A stretch of 64,000 nt of DNA from Tepidicella baoligensis (GTDB lineage: Bacteria > Pseudomonadota > Gammaproteobacteria > Burkholderiales > Burkholderiaceae_C): assembly GCF_013432195.1 (NCBI RefSeq), contig NZ_JACCDB010000008.1, positions 1 to 64,000 on the forward strand, given 5' to 3'. The notes under the pieces were generated by a model. The model was not told the DNA's origin and made no database searches. It was given only the letters and a program-made list of their open reading frames with translations. The position numbers and the translations under genes are program-made. This document shows positions 17,103 through 25,400 of this stretch, in pieces (the first letter of the stretch is position 1; the number at the start of each line of letters is the position of its first letter).

Positions 17103-17432
17103 AGGTCTCGGGGAAAGCCGAATCTTACCAGCCCAGACTGGGTTTTTCGGACCCGTTCCGGACGGGTCTCCGATCGGAGTCGCCGCGATGCCGGTGTGTG
17201 TTGTCCACTAATCTTTCTGTTCATGAATGAAAAAGGATAGTCGTAGTAGTAGGCAGCGGTTCCGTCTGGGGACAAGACGGAATCGGCCATCTGGTCAATG
17301 ACTTGCATCTATCCGCAGGATGTGGATGAAGGCGGGACTCGGAACGTGCCGAAGAGGGATAAGTGTGCCCGATGGCACCAACCTGTGGATAAGTTTCGGG
17401 TTGTTCCGAAACTGTCCACAGGGTTGTGCGGC
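17103..17432. other. 330-bp gap with DnaA-box-like sequences and a long hairpin
   Basis: No gene was recognised. A perfect DnaA box (TTATCCACA on the minus strand) is at 17384-17392. One-mismatch or related boxes are at 17321-17329 (TGTGGATGA) and 17201-17209 (TTGTCCACT), and within 17411-17421. The segment 17382-17399 and the segment 17406-17422 are inverted copies with one indel, forming a long hairpin that holds two of the boxes. A 7-bp hairpin GACCCGT/ACGGGTC is at 17150-17168. The region must also hold the minC promoter. Confidence 0.5.
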
Positions 17433-17897
17433 TCAACCGTTCGTCGGCTGGTGGCGTCCGCGGGGTTGGTGATGGCGGTCGAAGATTTGCCGCTGTTCGG
17501 GGCTGAGGGTGTCGTAGAGTTGGCGCATGGCCTGCAGCCGTTGATTCATCTGTTCATGGCGCGCCTGCATGTATTGCAGCTGGCGTTCCATGCGCTCGGG
17601 CGTGGTCAGGTTGTCGCTGGCAGGGGGGTGGTCAGGACGCGTGGGCGTCATGGCTGCGGTGTAGGCCTGCCAAGCGTTTTCCTGGGCTGGGGTGAGCTGC
17701 AAGGCTTCCTTGAGCTGCGCGTGGTGTTGTGCCATGCGTTGCTGCATGCGCTCGGCTCGTGCGCTGTGATCGTGTCGGCCTTCTTGGGCATGGCATTCCG
17801 AGGCTTTCATGGCGGGGCTGGCTGAGGCCAAACCGGCGGTGGTCAGGGCGGTCACGGCGGCGCAGGCCAGCGCCAGGTGTCGGAGTCGGGTTTTCAT
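17433..17897 (-). CDS. Spy/CpxP-like LTXXQ periplasmic protein
   Basis: A 154-aa secreted protein. A signal peptide occupies about residues 1-26 (MKTRLRHLALACAAVTALTTAGLASA). The mature part is His/Gln-rich and helical, with two LTXXQ-type motifs (LTPAQENAW and LSPEQRQIF). Spy and CpxP relatives are periplasmic chaperones or stress sensors, often induced by copper or zinc. Placement next to copZ/copA fits a metal-stress role. The ATG at 17897 is followed by the best signal peptide. Confidence 0.8.
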   Translation of the reverse strand: MKTRLRHLALACAAVTALTTAGLASASPAMKASECHAQEGRHDHSARAERMQQRMAQHHAQLKEALQLTPAQENAWQAYTAAMTPTRPDHPPASDNLTTPERMERQLQYMQARHEQMNQRLQAMRQLYDTLSPEQRQIFDRHHQPRGRHQPTNG

Positions 17898-18042
17898 GGA
17901 TGCGTCCTTTCGCTTGTGAGAGGGAAGGCCTCCAGTGTGTGATCGCGTCTTGTACGCTGTGTGTGCCATGTGTGACGCTTGTGTAAAGAGTGAACGGGCG
18001 GTGTTGGAGCTCGTCAGTCGGGGCTGGAGGCACGCGCCGCGT

Positions 18043-18237
18043 TCATGCGACCTGATACCCTTCTTCGGCGATGGCGTGTGCCAGGGTGTCGCGGGGCAGG
18101 TCGCTGCGCACCTGGACCCGCTGGGCTTGGCGATCGATGCGCACCTCGGCCTGCGGGTCCACGCCCCGCAACGCCTGCGTGACGGCTTTTTCGCAATGGC
18201 CACAGGTCATGCCTTGCACGGTGAATACGTGTTCCAT
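18043..18237 (-). CDS. copZ: Copper chaperone (HMA domain, CopZ-like)
   Basis: A 64-aa single heavy-metal-associated domain with the metal site GMTCGHC near residue 10. It has the usual beta-alpha-beta ending GYQVA. It is expected to carry Cu(I) in the cytoplasm to the CopA pump encoded divergently 112 bp away. A MerR-type promoter on the minus strand lies at 18267-18297. Confidence 0.92.
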   Translation of the reverse strand: MEHVFTVQGMTCGHCEKAVTQALRGVDPQAEVRIDRQAQRVQVRSDLPRDTLAHAIAEEGYQVA

Positions 18238-18266
18238 GGAAACTCCTTGTTCGATACGGTCTGTTC

Positions 18267-18297
18267 AGTATGAATCTTCCCACGGCCTCGATGTCAA
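18267..18297 (-). promoter_or_regulatory. MerR-family-type promoter for copZ (19-bp spacer)
   Basis: On the minus strand TTGACA (18297-18292) and CATACT (18272-18267) are separated by 19 bp, the over-long spacer typical of promoters activated by MerR-type regulators such as CueR. Dyad symmetry in the spacer is weak. Confidence 0.6.
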
Positions 18298-18311
18298 GCC
18301 TGAACGAGGGC

Positions 18312-18342
18312 TTGACCCTGACCTGATGTCAGGGTTCATACT
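18312..18342 (+). promoter_or_regulatory. CueR-type promoter/operator for copA (19-bp spacer)
   Basis: TTGACC (18312-18317) and CATACT (18337-18342) are separated by 19 bp. The spacer holds a perfect dyad ACCCTGAC-CTGAT-GTCAGGGT (18315-18335), the classic MerR/CueR arrangement. The -10 box ends six bases before the copA ATG, so the transcript may be leaderless or nearly so. No cueR gene is in the window. Confidence 0.75.
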
Positions 18343-18348
18343 GTGGCC

Positions 18349-20685
18349 ATGAACACGCCAACCTCCTCGACCGATTCGCCTGCCTGGGACCTGGGCATCG
18401 GCGGTATGACCTGCGCCTCCTGTGTGTCCCGGGTGGAACGGGCGTTGCGCAAGGTACCTGGGGTGCAGGACGCCACGGTGAATCTGGCCACCGAATCCGC
18501 CCGCGTGTATGGCCAACCGGAACCGGGCGAGGACCTGGCCGCCTGGCGCGCACGGGTTCAGCGCGCGGTGCGCGATGCCGGCTATGAACCCCGTCTGGTC
18601 GAACAGGCCGGCAGTGCAAAGGTGGATCGGTTCGCCGGTTTGCCCAGGGATCTGTGGCCAGTGGTCTGCGCCGTGTTGCTGACCTTGCCACTGGCCGGGC
18701 CCATGGTGGGAGATCTGTTCGGCGAACACTGGATGCTGCCGGCCGCCTGGCAGTTCGTGCTCGCCACGCCGGTGCAGTTTTTGCTGGGGGCCCGTTTCTA
18801 CCGCGTCGGCTGGCACGCGCTCAAGGCTCGGACGGGCAACATGGAGCTGCTGGTGGCCATGGGCACCACGGCTGCCTGGGGCATGAGCACCTGGTTGTGG
18901 TGGCGTGCCGAACCGGGTGAGCCGGTGCATCTGTATTACGAGGCGTCGGCCATGGTGATCACGCTGGTGTTGCTGGGCAAGTGGCTGGAGGCACGGGCCA
19001 AGCATCAGACCACCGAAGCCATCCGCGCCTTGCATGCCCTTCGACCCGACCGGGCCCATCTGCTGCCCGACGGCGTGCGCCGAGAAACCCTCCAGGACGT
19101 GCCGGTCGCCGAGCTGTTGCCGGGTGATGTGGTGCTGATCAAGCCGGGCGAACGCATCCCTGCGGACGGGCAGGTGGTCCGCGGCTTGACCCAGGTGGAC
19201 GAATCGATGTTGACTGGCGAACCCTTGCCGGTGACACGTGGCGTGGGTGACCTGGTGACCGGGGGCAGCCTCAACGGCGATGGCGCCATCGAGGTGCGGG
19301 TGACGGCCGTGGGCACGCGCACCGTGTTACAGCGCATCATTGCCATGGTCGAGGACGCCCAGGCCGTCAAGGCTCCCGTTCAGCGGTTGGTGGACCGGGT
19401 CGCGGCGGTGTTCGTGCCGGTGGTCTTGTTGGTGGCGCTGCTCACCTTCGGCTTGTGGTGGGGTTGGCAACAGGTGCCGCTCGAAGAGGCGGTGTTGCAT
19501 GCGGTGGCGGTGCTGGTGATCGCTTGTCCCTGTGCGCTGGGCCTGGCCACGCCGGCGGCCATCATGGCAGGCACCGGGGTGGCGGCACGGCACGGCATTC
19601 TGATCAAGGACGCCGAGGCGCTGGAGCGGGCACACCGCGTGGACACGGTGGCCTTCGACAAAACGGGCACGCTGACGGTGGGCCATCCCCGTCTGGTGGC
19701 GGTGGTGCCCGCTGCTGGCGTGGACGAGGCCGCGGTGTTGCAAACAGCCGCCGCGCTACAGCAGGCGAGCGAACACCCCCTGGCACGGGCGGTGATGGAT
19801 GCGGTGCCGGACCGTGCGGATGAATGGCCCGCAGCCGAAGAGGTGCAGGCGGTGCCCGGTTACGGCACCCAGGGCCGGATACAGACCACCCGCCTGTACC
19901 TGGGCAGCCTGTCGTGGATGCGTGCCCTCGGCGTGTCGCTGGAAGGCTGGGATGATGCCATCGCCCGCCTGAACCGACAGGGAGCCACGGTGTCGATGTT
20001 GGCGGCTCAATTGGCGGCTCACCCCAGCGGGCATTCGTGCAGTCCCGTACCCATGGCCTTGCTGGCGTTCGCTGACGAACCCAAACCCCATGCGGCCGCA
20101 GCCTTGGCCGATCTGCGTGCCCGGGGTCTGAAGCTGGTCATGATCTCGGGCGACAACCGTGCCGCCGCCGAGGCCATGGCGCGCCGGATCGGGTTGCGGC
20201 CCGAAGCCGGGGAGGTGTTGGCCGACGTCCTGCCGGGGGACAAGGCGCAGCAGGTGCAGCGGCTCAAGGCCGGTGGTCGTGTGGTGGCGATGGTGGGCGA
20301 TGGCGTCAACGACGCCCCTGCCCTGGCCTGTGCCGACGTGGGCATGGCCATGAGCCATGCGCAAGGCGGATCGGACGTGGCCATGCATGCGGCCGGCATC
20401 ACGCTGATGCGGGGCGACCCGCTGCTGGTGGCGGCGGCGCTGGACATCTCGCGCCGTACCGTGGGCAAGATCCGCCAGAACCTGTTTTGGGCTTTCATCT
20501 ACAACACCGCTGGTATCCCGCTGGCTGCCCTCGGCTACCTGAGCCCGGTGGTGGCCGCAGCCGCGATGGCGCTGAGCTCGGTGAGCGTGGTCAGCAACGC
20601 GCTGATGCTGCGGCGCTGGCGGCCGATGGCCTCTGCGGTGGCGAAATCTGAACAGGTTTTGACCCCGATCAAGGCACCCGGCTGA
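18349..20685 (+). CDS. copA: Cu(+)-exporting P1B-type ATPase
   Basis: A 778-aa heavy-metal P-type ATPase. The N-terminal HMA domain has GGMTCASC (about residues 19-26). Transmembrane helices run from about residue 100, and the actuator motif is LTGEPLPV. The Cu(I)-site CPC is in [15 protein letters not shown], the phosphorylated Asp in FDKTGTLT, the SEHPLA motif binds ATP, and [10 protein letters not shown] forms the hinge. It exports cytoplasmic Cu(I) across the inner membrane. I chose the ATG at 18349 rather than an upstream GTG at 18343, because the promoter -10 box ends at 18342. Confidence 0.95.
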   Translation: MNTPTSSTDSPAWDLGIGGMTCASCVSRVERALRKVPGVQDATVNLATESARVYGQPEPGEDLAAWRARVQRAVRDAGYEPRLVEQAGSAKVDRFAGLPRDLWPVVCAVLLTLPLAGPMVGDLFGEHWMLPAAWQFVLATPVQFLLGARFYRVGWHALKARTGNMELLVAMGTTAAWGMSTWLWWRAEPGEPVHLYYEASAMVITLVLLGKWLEARAKHQTTEAIRALHALRPDRAHLLPDGVRRETLQDVPVAELLPGDVVLIKPGERIPADGQVVRGLTQVDESMLTGEPLPVTRGVGDLVTGGSLNGDGAIEVRVTAVGTRTVLQRIIAMVEDAQAVKAPVQRLVDRVAAVFVPVVLLVALLTFGLWWGWQQVPLEEAVLHAVAVLVIACPCALGLATPAAIMAGTGVAARHGILIKDAEALERAHRVDTVAFDKTGTLTVGHPRLVAVVPAAGVDEAAVLQTAAALQQASEHPLARAVMDAVPDRADEWPAAEEVQAVPGYGTQGRIQTTRLYLGSLSWMRALGVSLEGWDDAIARLNRQGATVSMLAAQLAAHPSGHSCSPVPMALLAFADEPKPHAAAALADLRARGLKLVMISGDNRAAAEAMARRIGLRPEAGEVLADVLPGDKAQQVQRLKAGGRVVAMVGDGVNDAPALACADVGMAMSHAQGGSDVAMHAAGITLMRGDPLLVAAALDISRRTVGKIRQNLFWAFIYNTAGIPLAALGYLSPVVAAAAMALSSVSVVSNALMLRRWRPMASAVAKSEQVLTPIKAPG

Positions 20686-20733
20686 GGAAGCGGCGAAGCT
20701 GCCCATTGGTAGCGGCCCAGCCAGGAGACCCGA

Positions 20734-21318
20734 ATGAACACCCCCGACACCCTGCGTGTGATCCACGACGAGCACATGGCCCTGTCGGCCATGTTGCAAT
20801 CGCTCAACCTGTTGATCCGCCAGGGCCCAGGCGAGGACCGGCGCGGCTTTTTCGACACCTTGCGGGCGATGTTGTTCTACATCGACGAATTTCCCGAGCG
20901 CTTGCACCACCCCAAGGAGTCCGATTTGCTGTTTCCGCGCGTGGTGCGGCTGGCGCCGCAAACCATGGCCGTGGTGCAGCGGCTGGAACAGGAGCACCTG
21001 CGCGGCGAACCCGCGGTACGGGCTCTGCAACACTTGCTATTGGCCTGGGAACTGCTGGGGGAGGGACGACGGGCCGCATTCGTGCATGCGTTTTCCGACT
21101 ACATGGCGTTTTACCTCGAGCACATGCGGCTGGAGGAGACCGAGATCCTGCCGGTGGCGCAGCGTTGCCTTTCACAAGACGACTGGTGCGAGCTGGACGA
21201 GGCCTTTGCCGCGAACCAGGATCCGCTGACCGGCAAGTACCCAGCCACGCCCGAGTACGAACACCTGTTCCAGCGCATCCTGCGCGAGGCCCCCGCGCCC
21301 GTGGGTCTGGGGGCCTGA
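20734..21318 (+). CDS. Hemerythrin-like (HHE) domain protein
   Basis: A 194-aa helical protein. Putative diiron ligands are visible as HDEH (residues about 10-13), RLHHPKESDLLFP, an EQEH around residue 88, and HMRLEETEILPVA. It belongs to the hemerythrin HHE cation-binding family, linked to oxygen, NO or iron handling in the cytoplasm. It lies 48 bp after copA on the same strand and may be co-expressed. The particular function is unknown. Confidence 0.85.
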   Translation: MNTPDTLRVIHDEHMALSAMLQSLNLLIRQGPGEDRRGFFDTLRAMLFYIDEFPERLHHPKESDLLFPRVVRLAPQTMAVVQRLEQEHLRGEPAVRALQHLLLAWELLGEGRRAAFVHAFSDYMAFYLEHMRLEETEILPVAQRCLSQDDWCELDEAFAANQDPLTGKYPATPEYEHLFQRILREAPAPVGLGA

Positions 21319-21330
21319 CCGGGCCTGCCG

Positions 21331-22698
21331 TCAGCGAGGCAGCACGTCCAGCAGTTCGTCGAAGGCATCCAGCAGGGCTTGCACGTCCTGTGCCGAGGTG
21401 GCGGGCGAGCACAGCATCATGCTGTGGAACGGCGTGAGCAGCACCCCGCGGTTGAGCATGAACAGGTGGGTGAAGGCTTCCAGCGCCGGCTGGCCGAAGT
21501 CGCGCACGTCCTGCGCATGGCGCGGGGTCTGCGGCATGAATTGCAGTTCCATGCGGGCGCCCAGACGGGTGACGGTCCAGGGGCGGCCAGCGGCATGGAT
21601 GCGTTGCATCAATCCCGCCTCCAAGGTCTGGGCGGTGTCCAGCATGTGCACATAGGTGGCCGGCGTGTGCAGGTGTTCCAGCGCGGCATGCAGGGCCGCC
21701 AGGGTCAGGGCGTTGGCGCTCAGCGTGGTGCCGATGCCGCTGTGGCCTTCGGGGGCAGCGGTCTTGGCCTCGCGCATGCGCTGGCCGACTTCTTCGGTGA
21801 AGCCGTACACCGCGCAGGGCAGGCCACCGGCCACGGCCTTGCCCGCCACCCACAGGTCGGGTCGCAGCCCATGGGCCCGGGTATAGCCGCCGACCCCGCT
21901 GGAGAGGGTGTGGGTTTCGTCGAGCACCAGCAGGGTGCCATGGCGCCGGCACAGGGCCTGCGCGGCTTCCCAGAAACCGGGCTGTGGCGGCACCAGGCCG
22001 AAGTTGGTGAGCGCGGGTTCGGCGAGCAGCAGCGCCACGTCGCCAGGGGCCAGGGCCGCTTCCAGGGCGCTCAAGTCGTTGAATGGAACCACGCGGGTGA
22101 AGGCGTCGTGGTTGTGCACCTGTCCCAATACCGAGGGCCGGGGCAGCGTGCGGCCGCTGGCCGGGTCCAGGTCGACCAGGGTGTCGTCCACCGCGCCGTG
22201 GTAGCAGCCGTCAAAAACGAGCAGTTGGGGTCGCCGGGTGATGGCCCGGGCCCAGCGCAGCACGAAGCGGTTGGCGTCGCTGGCGGTCAGGGTCATTTGC
22301 CACAGCGGCAGGCCGAAGCGTTCCTGCAACAACCGCCCCACCCGTGGCGCCAGGGTGCTGGGAAGCATGCAGGTCAGGCCCTGAGCCGCCTGCTGGGCGA
22401 TGGCCTGGGCCACGGGGGCCGGGCTATGCCCGAACATGGCACCGGTGTCGCCGAGGCAGAAGTCGCGGTAGGTCAAACCGTCGGCACAGGTCAGGGCCGT
22501 GCCTTGCGCCTGTTGCACGAACAGGGTGGCGGGGCTGGGCCAGTCGCGCATCCAGTGCAGGGGCACGCCGAACAGGAAGTGCGCTTCGGCGGCCTGAGCC
22601 AGGGCCATCGATCGAGGGTGGGTGTGGACGAATCGGGTGCGTTCCTGCGCCAGCAGCGTGTCCAGGGTTGAGGCGCGGTTCATGGGGGTGTCGCTCAT
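21331..22698 (-). CDS. Class III aminotransferase (GSA-aminotransferase-like)
   Basis: A 455-aa PLP enzyme of fold type I, class III. The PLP-contact Asp is in LLVLDETHTLSSG and the Schiff-base Lys in DLWVAGKAVAGGLPC. The YHGAVDDTL segment and overall layout resemble glutamate-1-semialdehyde aminotransferase and related beta-transaminases. As the polyamine locus starts next door, an amine or amino acid transaminase role is plausible, but the substrate cannot be read. It is divergent from the MFS gene with a 42-bp gap. Start codons at 22698 (MSDTPMNRAS) and 22683 are both possible. Confidence 0.8.
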   Translation of the reverse strand: MSDTPMNRASTLDTLLAQERTRFVHTHPRSMALAQAAEAHFLFGVPLHWMRDWPSPATLFVQQAQGTALTCADGLTYRDFCLGDTGAMFGHSPAPVAQAIAQQAAQGLTCMLPSTLAPRVGRLLQERFGLPLWQMTLTASDANRFVLRWARAITRRPQLLVFDGCYHGAVDDTLVDLDPASGRTLPRPSVLGQVHNHDAFTRVVPFNDLSALEAALAPGDVALLLAEPALTNFGLVPPQPGFWEAAQALCRRHGTLLVLDETHTLSSGVGGYTRAHGLRPDLWVAGKAVAGGLPCAVYGFTEEVGQRMREAKTAAPEGHSGIGTTLSANALTLAALHAALEHLHTPATYVHMLDTAQTLEAGLMQRIHAAGRPWTVTRLGARMELQFMPQTPRHAQDVRDFGQPALEAFTHLFMLNRGVLLTPFHSMMLCSPATSAQDVQALLDAFDELLDVLPR

Positions 22699-22740
22699 GT
22701 CGCATGAGCTTACGCCACAGCGGCGGTAGGATGCAGAGCC

Positions 22741-24000
22741 ATGTCCGTTCCCGACACCAGATCCGCTTTGCATGCCATGCCGCTGTGGCAGGGGGTGATG
22801 CTGGCCGTGCTGCTGTCGCTCGGGGCGGCGGTCTCGCTGGGGGTGACACGTTTCGCCTACGGGCTGCTGCTGCCGCCGATGCGCGACGACCTGGGCTGGA
22901 GTTATGCGCTGGCCGGTGCGATGAACACCTTCAATGCGGTCGGGTATCTGCTCGGTGCGCTGTCGGTGCCGTGGCTCATGCGGCGCTGGGGGGCGGGGCC
23001 GGTGCTGGTCGCAGGAGCGGCGCTGGCCAGCGTGTTCATGGCCGGCAGCGGGTTTTTCACCGCCGCCACCCCTTTGCTTGCCCAGCGTTTGCTGGCTGGT
23101 GTGGCGAGTGCCTGGGTGTTCGTGGCGGGCGGTCTGCTGGCGGCTCGGCTGGGCGGTTTCTGGCCGCAGCGCAGTGGCTGGATTCTTGGTCTCTACTACG
23201 GCGGGACGGGTTGGGGCATTGTGGTGTCGGCGCTCGGCGTGCCGCCCACCTTGGCCTGGGCGGCGCCGCTGGCGCATGGCTGGACTTGGGCGTGGTGGTT
23301 GCTGGCGCTGGTCTGCGCCATGTCCACTGCGGTGTTGGCCGGGCTGGTGCAGGCATTGCGGCGTCTGGGGCTGGAAGTCGATGGAGGCTCCGCGGCGACC
23401 GCTTCGTCGGCTGCACCGGCGAGCCACCCGGCGTTGAGGCAACTGGGTTGGGCGCTTGGAGGCTATGCGCTGTTCGGAGTGGGCTACATCGGCTACATGA
23501 CGTTCGTGATCGCGCTGTTGCGCGAGCAAGGGCATGCAGACGGCGCCATCACGGTGTTCTACACCCTGTTGGGCGTGGCGGTGGTGGGTTCGTCACGCCT
23601 GTGGGCTGGCTGGCTGGACCGTTTCCGAGGAGGGCAGGCGTTGGCACGTCTCAACGGGCTGCTGGGCGTGGCCACGGTGATGCCGGCGCTTACCTCGGCA
23701 TGGGGGGCACTGCTGGCTTCCGGGCTGCTGTTCGGGGCGGTGTTCCTGTCGGTGGTGGCGTCCACCACGGCGCTGGTGCGGCACAACCTGCCGGTCACCC
23801 AATGGGCCACCGGCATCAGTGCTTTCACCATCGTGTTCGCGGTGGGCCAGATCGTCGGACCGACCGTGGTGGGCTGGATCGCGGACGGGCCCGGAGGCCT
23901 GGAGCGCGGGTTGCTGTTTTCCGCGCTGGCGCTGTGGCTGGGCAGTGCGCTGGCCTGGCGGCAGCGGCCGCTGCAAGGCAGCGGTGGTCAGGCCGGATGA
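22741..24000 (+). CDS. YbfB/YjiJ-family MFS transporter
   Basis: A 419-aa inner-membrane protein with about 12 hydrophobic helices. The segment GVTRFAYGLLLPPMRDDLGWSYALAGAMNTFNAVGYLLGAL is the hallmark of the YbfB/YjiJ family of the major facilitator superfamily. Substrate is unknown. It is followed after 72 bp by puuB on the same strand, with a GC-rich hairpin (24020-24037) but no T-run between them. Confidence 0.85.
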   Translation: MSVPDTRSALHAMPLWQGVMLAVLLSLGAAVSLGVTRFAYGLLLPPMRDDLGWSYALAGAMNTFNAVGYLLGALSVPWLMRRWGAGPVLVAGAALASVFMAGSGFFTAATPLLAQRLLAGVASAWVFVAGGLLAARLGGFWPQRSGWILGLYYGGTGWGIVVSALGVPPTLAWAAPLAHGWTWAWWLLALVCAMSTAVLAGLVQALRRLGLEVDGGSAATASSAAPASHPALRQLGWALGGYALFGVGYIGYMTFVIALLREQGHADGAITVFYTLLGVAVVGSSRLWAGWLDRFRGGQALARLNGLLGVATVMPALTSAWGALLASGLLFGAVFLSVVASTTALVRHNLPVTQWATGISAFTIVFAVGQIVGPTVVGWIADGPGGLERGLLFSALALWLGSALAWRQRPLQGSGGQAG

Positions 24001-24072
24001 CCGGCGATTGGACCCCTGAAACCCCCTGTTCGGGGTTACGCTAACGGCCATTCGTCGTGGGGAAAGCGCGTC

Positions 24073-25392
24073 ATGTTCCAGCCGTCTTTGTTGCGTTCCG
24101 ATACCCTGCTCAACCAGCGCAGCTATTACGAAGTCAGTGCCGTGCGCGAGGCACCTCAGCCGCCGTTGCAGGGTTCGGTGCGGGCCGATGTGGTGGTGGT
24201 GGGTGGTGGATTTGCCGGCCTCAGCGCGGCCATCGAACTCGCCGACCGGGGCTTGCAGGTGGTGCTGCTGGAGGCCGAGCGTGTGGGTTTCGGTGCCAGC
24301 GGCCGCAATGGGGGGCAGGCCATCGTGGGATATGCCTGCGGACAGGAGCCGTTCGAGCAACAGCTGGGCCGGGAAGATGCACAACGCGCCTGGGCCATGT
24401 CGCTGGAAGGCATCGAGCTTATCGGCCAGCGCATCGAGCGTTTCGGCATCGAGTGCGATTGGGTTCGAGGCTACCTCTATGCGGCAGACTCCCCGCGCAA
24501 GGCGCGACGGCTGCTGGAAGACCTCGCGGCTCAGGAACGGGATTACGGCCTGGCCTGCGAGATCGCCACGGGTGCCGACGTGCAGCGCTACATCGGCAGC
24601 GAGCGCTACCACGCCGTGGGCTACGAGAACACCTCCGGTCATTTGCATCCGCTCAAGTACGCCCTGGGTTTGATGCGCGCGGCGCGCTCGCTCGGCGTGC
24701 GGGTGTATGAAGGCACGGTGGCCCAGGGCTTGACCGACAACGCCGAGGGGGTTTTGCTGACCACCCCGCAAGGCTCGGTGCAGGCCCGTTACGCGGTGCT
24801 GGCGGGCAACTGCATGTTGCCGGAGTATGCCCCCCGGCTCGCCGCGCCGATCCGCGATCGCATCATGCCCGTGGGCACCTATATCATCGGCACCGCACCG
24901 GTGGATGAAGCCCTGTGCCAGCGCCTCATTCCCGGCCGCGCCGCGGTCTGCGACAACAACTTCGTGCTCGACTATTTCCGTTTCAGCGCCGACCGGCGCA
25001 TGCTGTTCGGCGGGCGGGTGAGCTACACCACCATGACACCGCCCCGGCTGCAGACGGTGATGCGGCGCCGCATGGTGGACATCTTTCCCGACTTGGCCGA
25101 GGTGCCGGTCGAATACGTGTGGGGCGGCTTCGTGGACATCAGCATGAACCGCGCTCCGGATTTCGGGCGCCTGTCGCCACAGGTGTATTACCTGCAGGGC
25201 TTCAGCGGTCACGGGGTGGCGCTTACCGGGCTGGCCGGGCGGGTGGTGGCGGAGGCGATTGCCGGTCAGGCCAGCCGCTTTGACGTGTTCGCTCGCCTGC
25301 GGCACCGCCCCTTTCCCGGTGGGCCGTGGCTGCGTACTCCGTTGCTGGCGCTGGGCATGCTGTGGTACCGGCTGCGCGACGCGCTGGCCTGA
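24073..25392 (+). CDS. puuB: Gamma-glutamylputrescine oxidoreductase-like FAD enzyme
   Basis: A 439-aa DadA/GlpO-type flavoprotein. The FAD-binding Rossmann motif VVVVGGGFAGLSAAIELADRG is at about residues 38-58, and GASGRNGGQ is typical of PuuB/OrdL enzymes. The C-terminal FAD loop is QGFSGHGVALTGLAG. PuuB oxidises gamma-glutamylputrescine to gamma-glutamyl-gamma-aminobutyraldehyde with O2. puuA, puuC and puuD nearby support the assignment. Confidence 0.85.
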   Translation: MFQPSLLRSDTLLNQRSYYEVSAVREAPQPPLQGSVRADVVVVGGGFAGLSAAIELADRGLQVVLLEAERVGFGASGRNGGQAIVGYACGQEPFEQQLGREDAQRAWAMSLEGIELIGQRIERFGIECDWVRGYLYAADSPRKARRLLEDLAAQERDYGLACEIATGADVQRYIGSERYHAVGYENTSGHLHPLKYALGLMRAARSLGVRVYEGTVAQGLTDNAEGVLLTTPQGSVQARYAVLAGNCMLPEYAPRLAAPIRDRIMPVGTYIIGTAPVDEALCQRLIPGRAAVCDNNFVLDYFRFSADRRMLFGGRVSYTTMTPPRLQTVMRRRMVDIFPDLAEVPVEYVWGGFVDISMNRAPDFGRLSPQVYYLQGFSGHGVALTGLAGRVVAEAIAGQASRFDVFARLRHRPFPGGPWLRTPLLALGMLWYRLRDALA

Positions 25393-25400
25393 CCGCGCCG

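Noticed and set aside
17103-17432. Calling this gap the replication origin oriC
   Set aside because: There are DnaA-box-like sites, but no dnaA, dnaN, rpmH or clear AT-rich unwinding region next to it. It is kept as a finding only.
24020-24037. Terminator between the MFS gene and puuB
   Set aside because: AACCCC/GGGGTT forms a stem, but no T-run follows.
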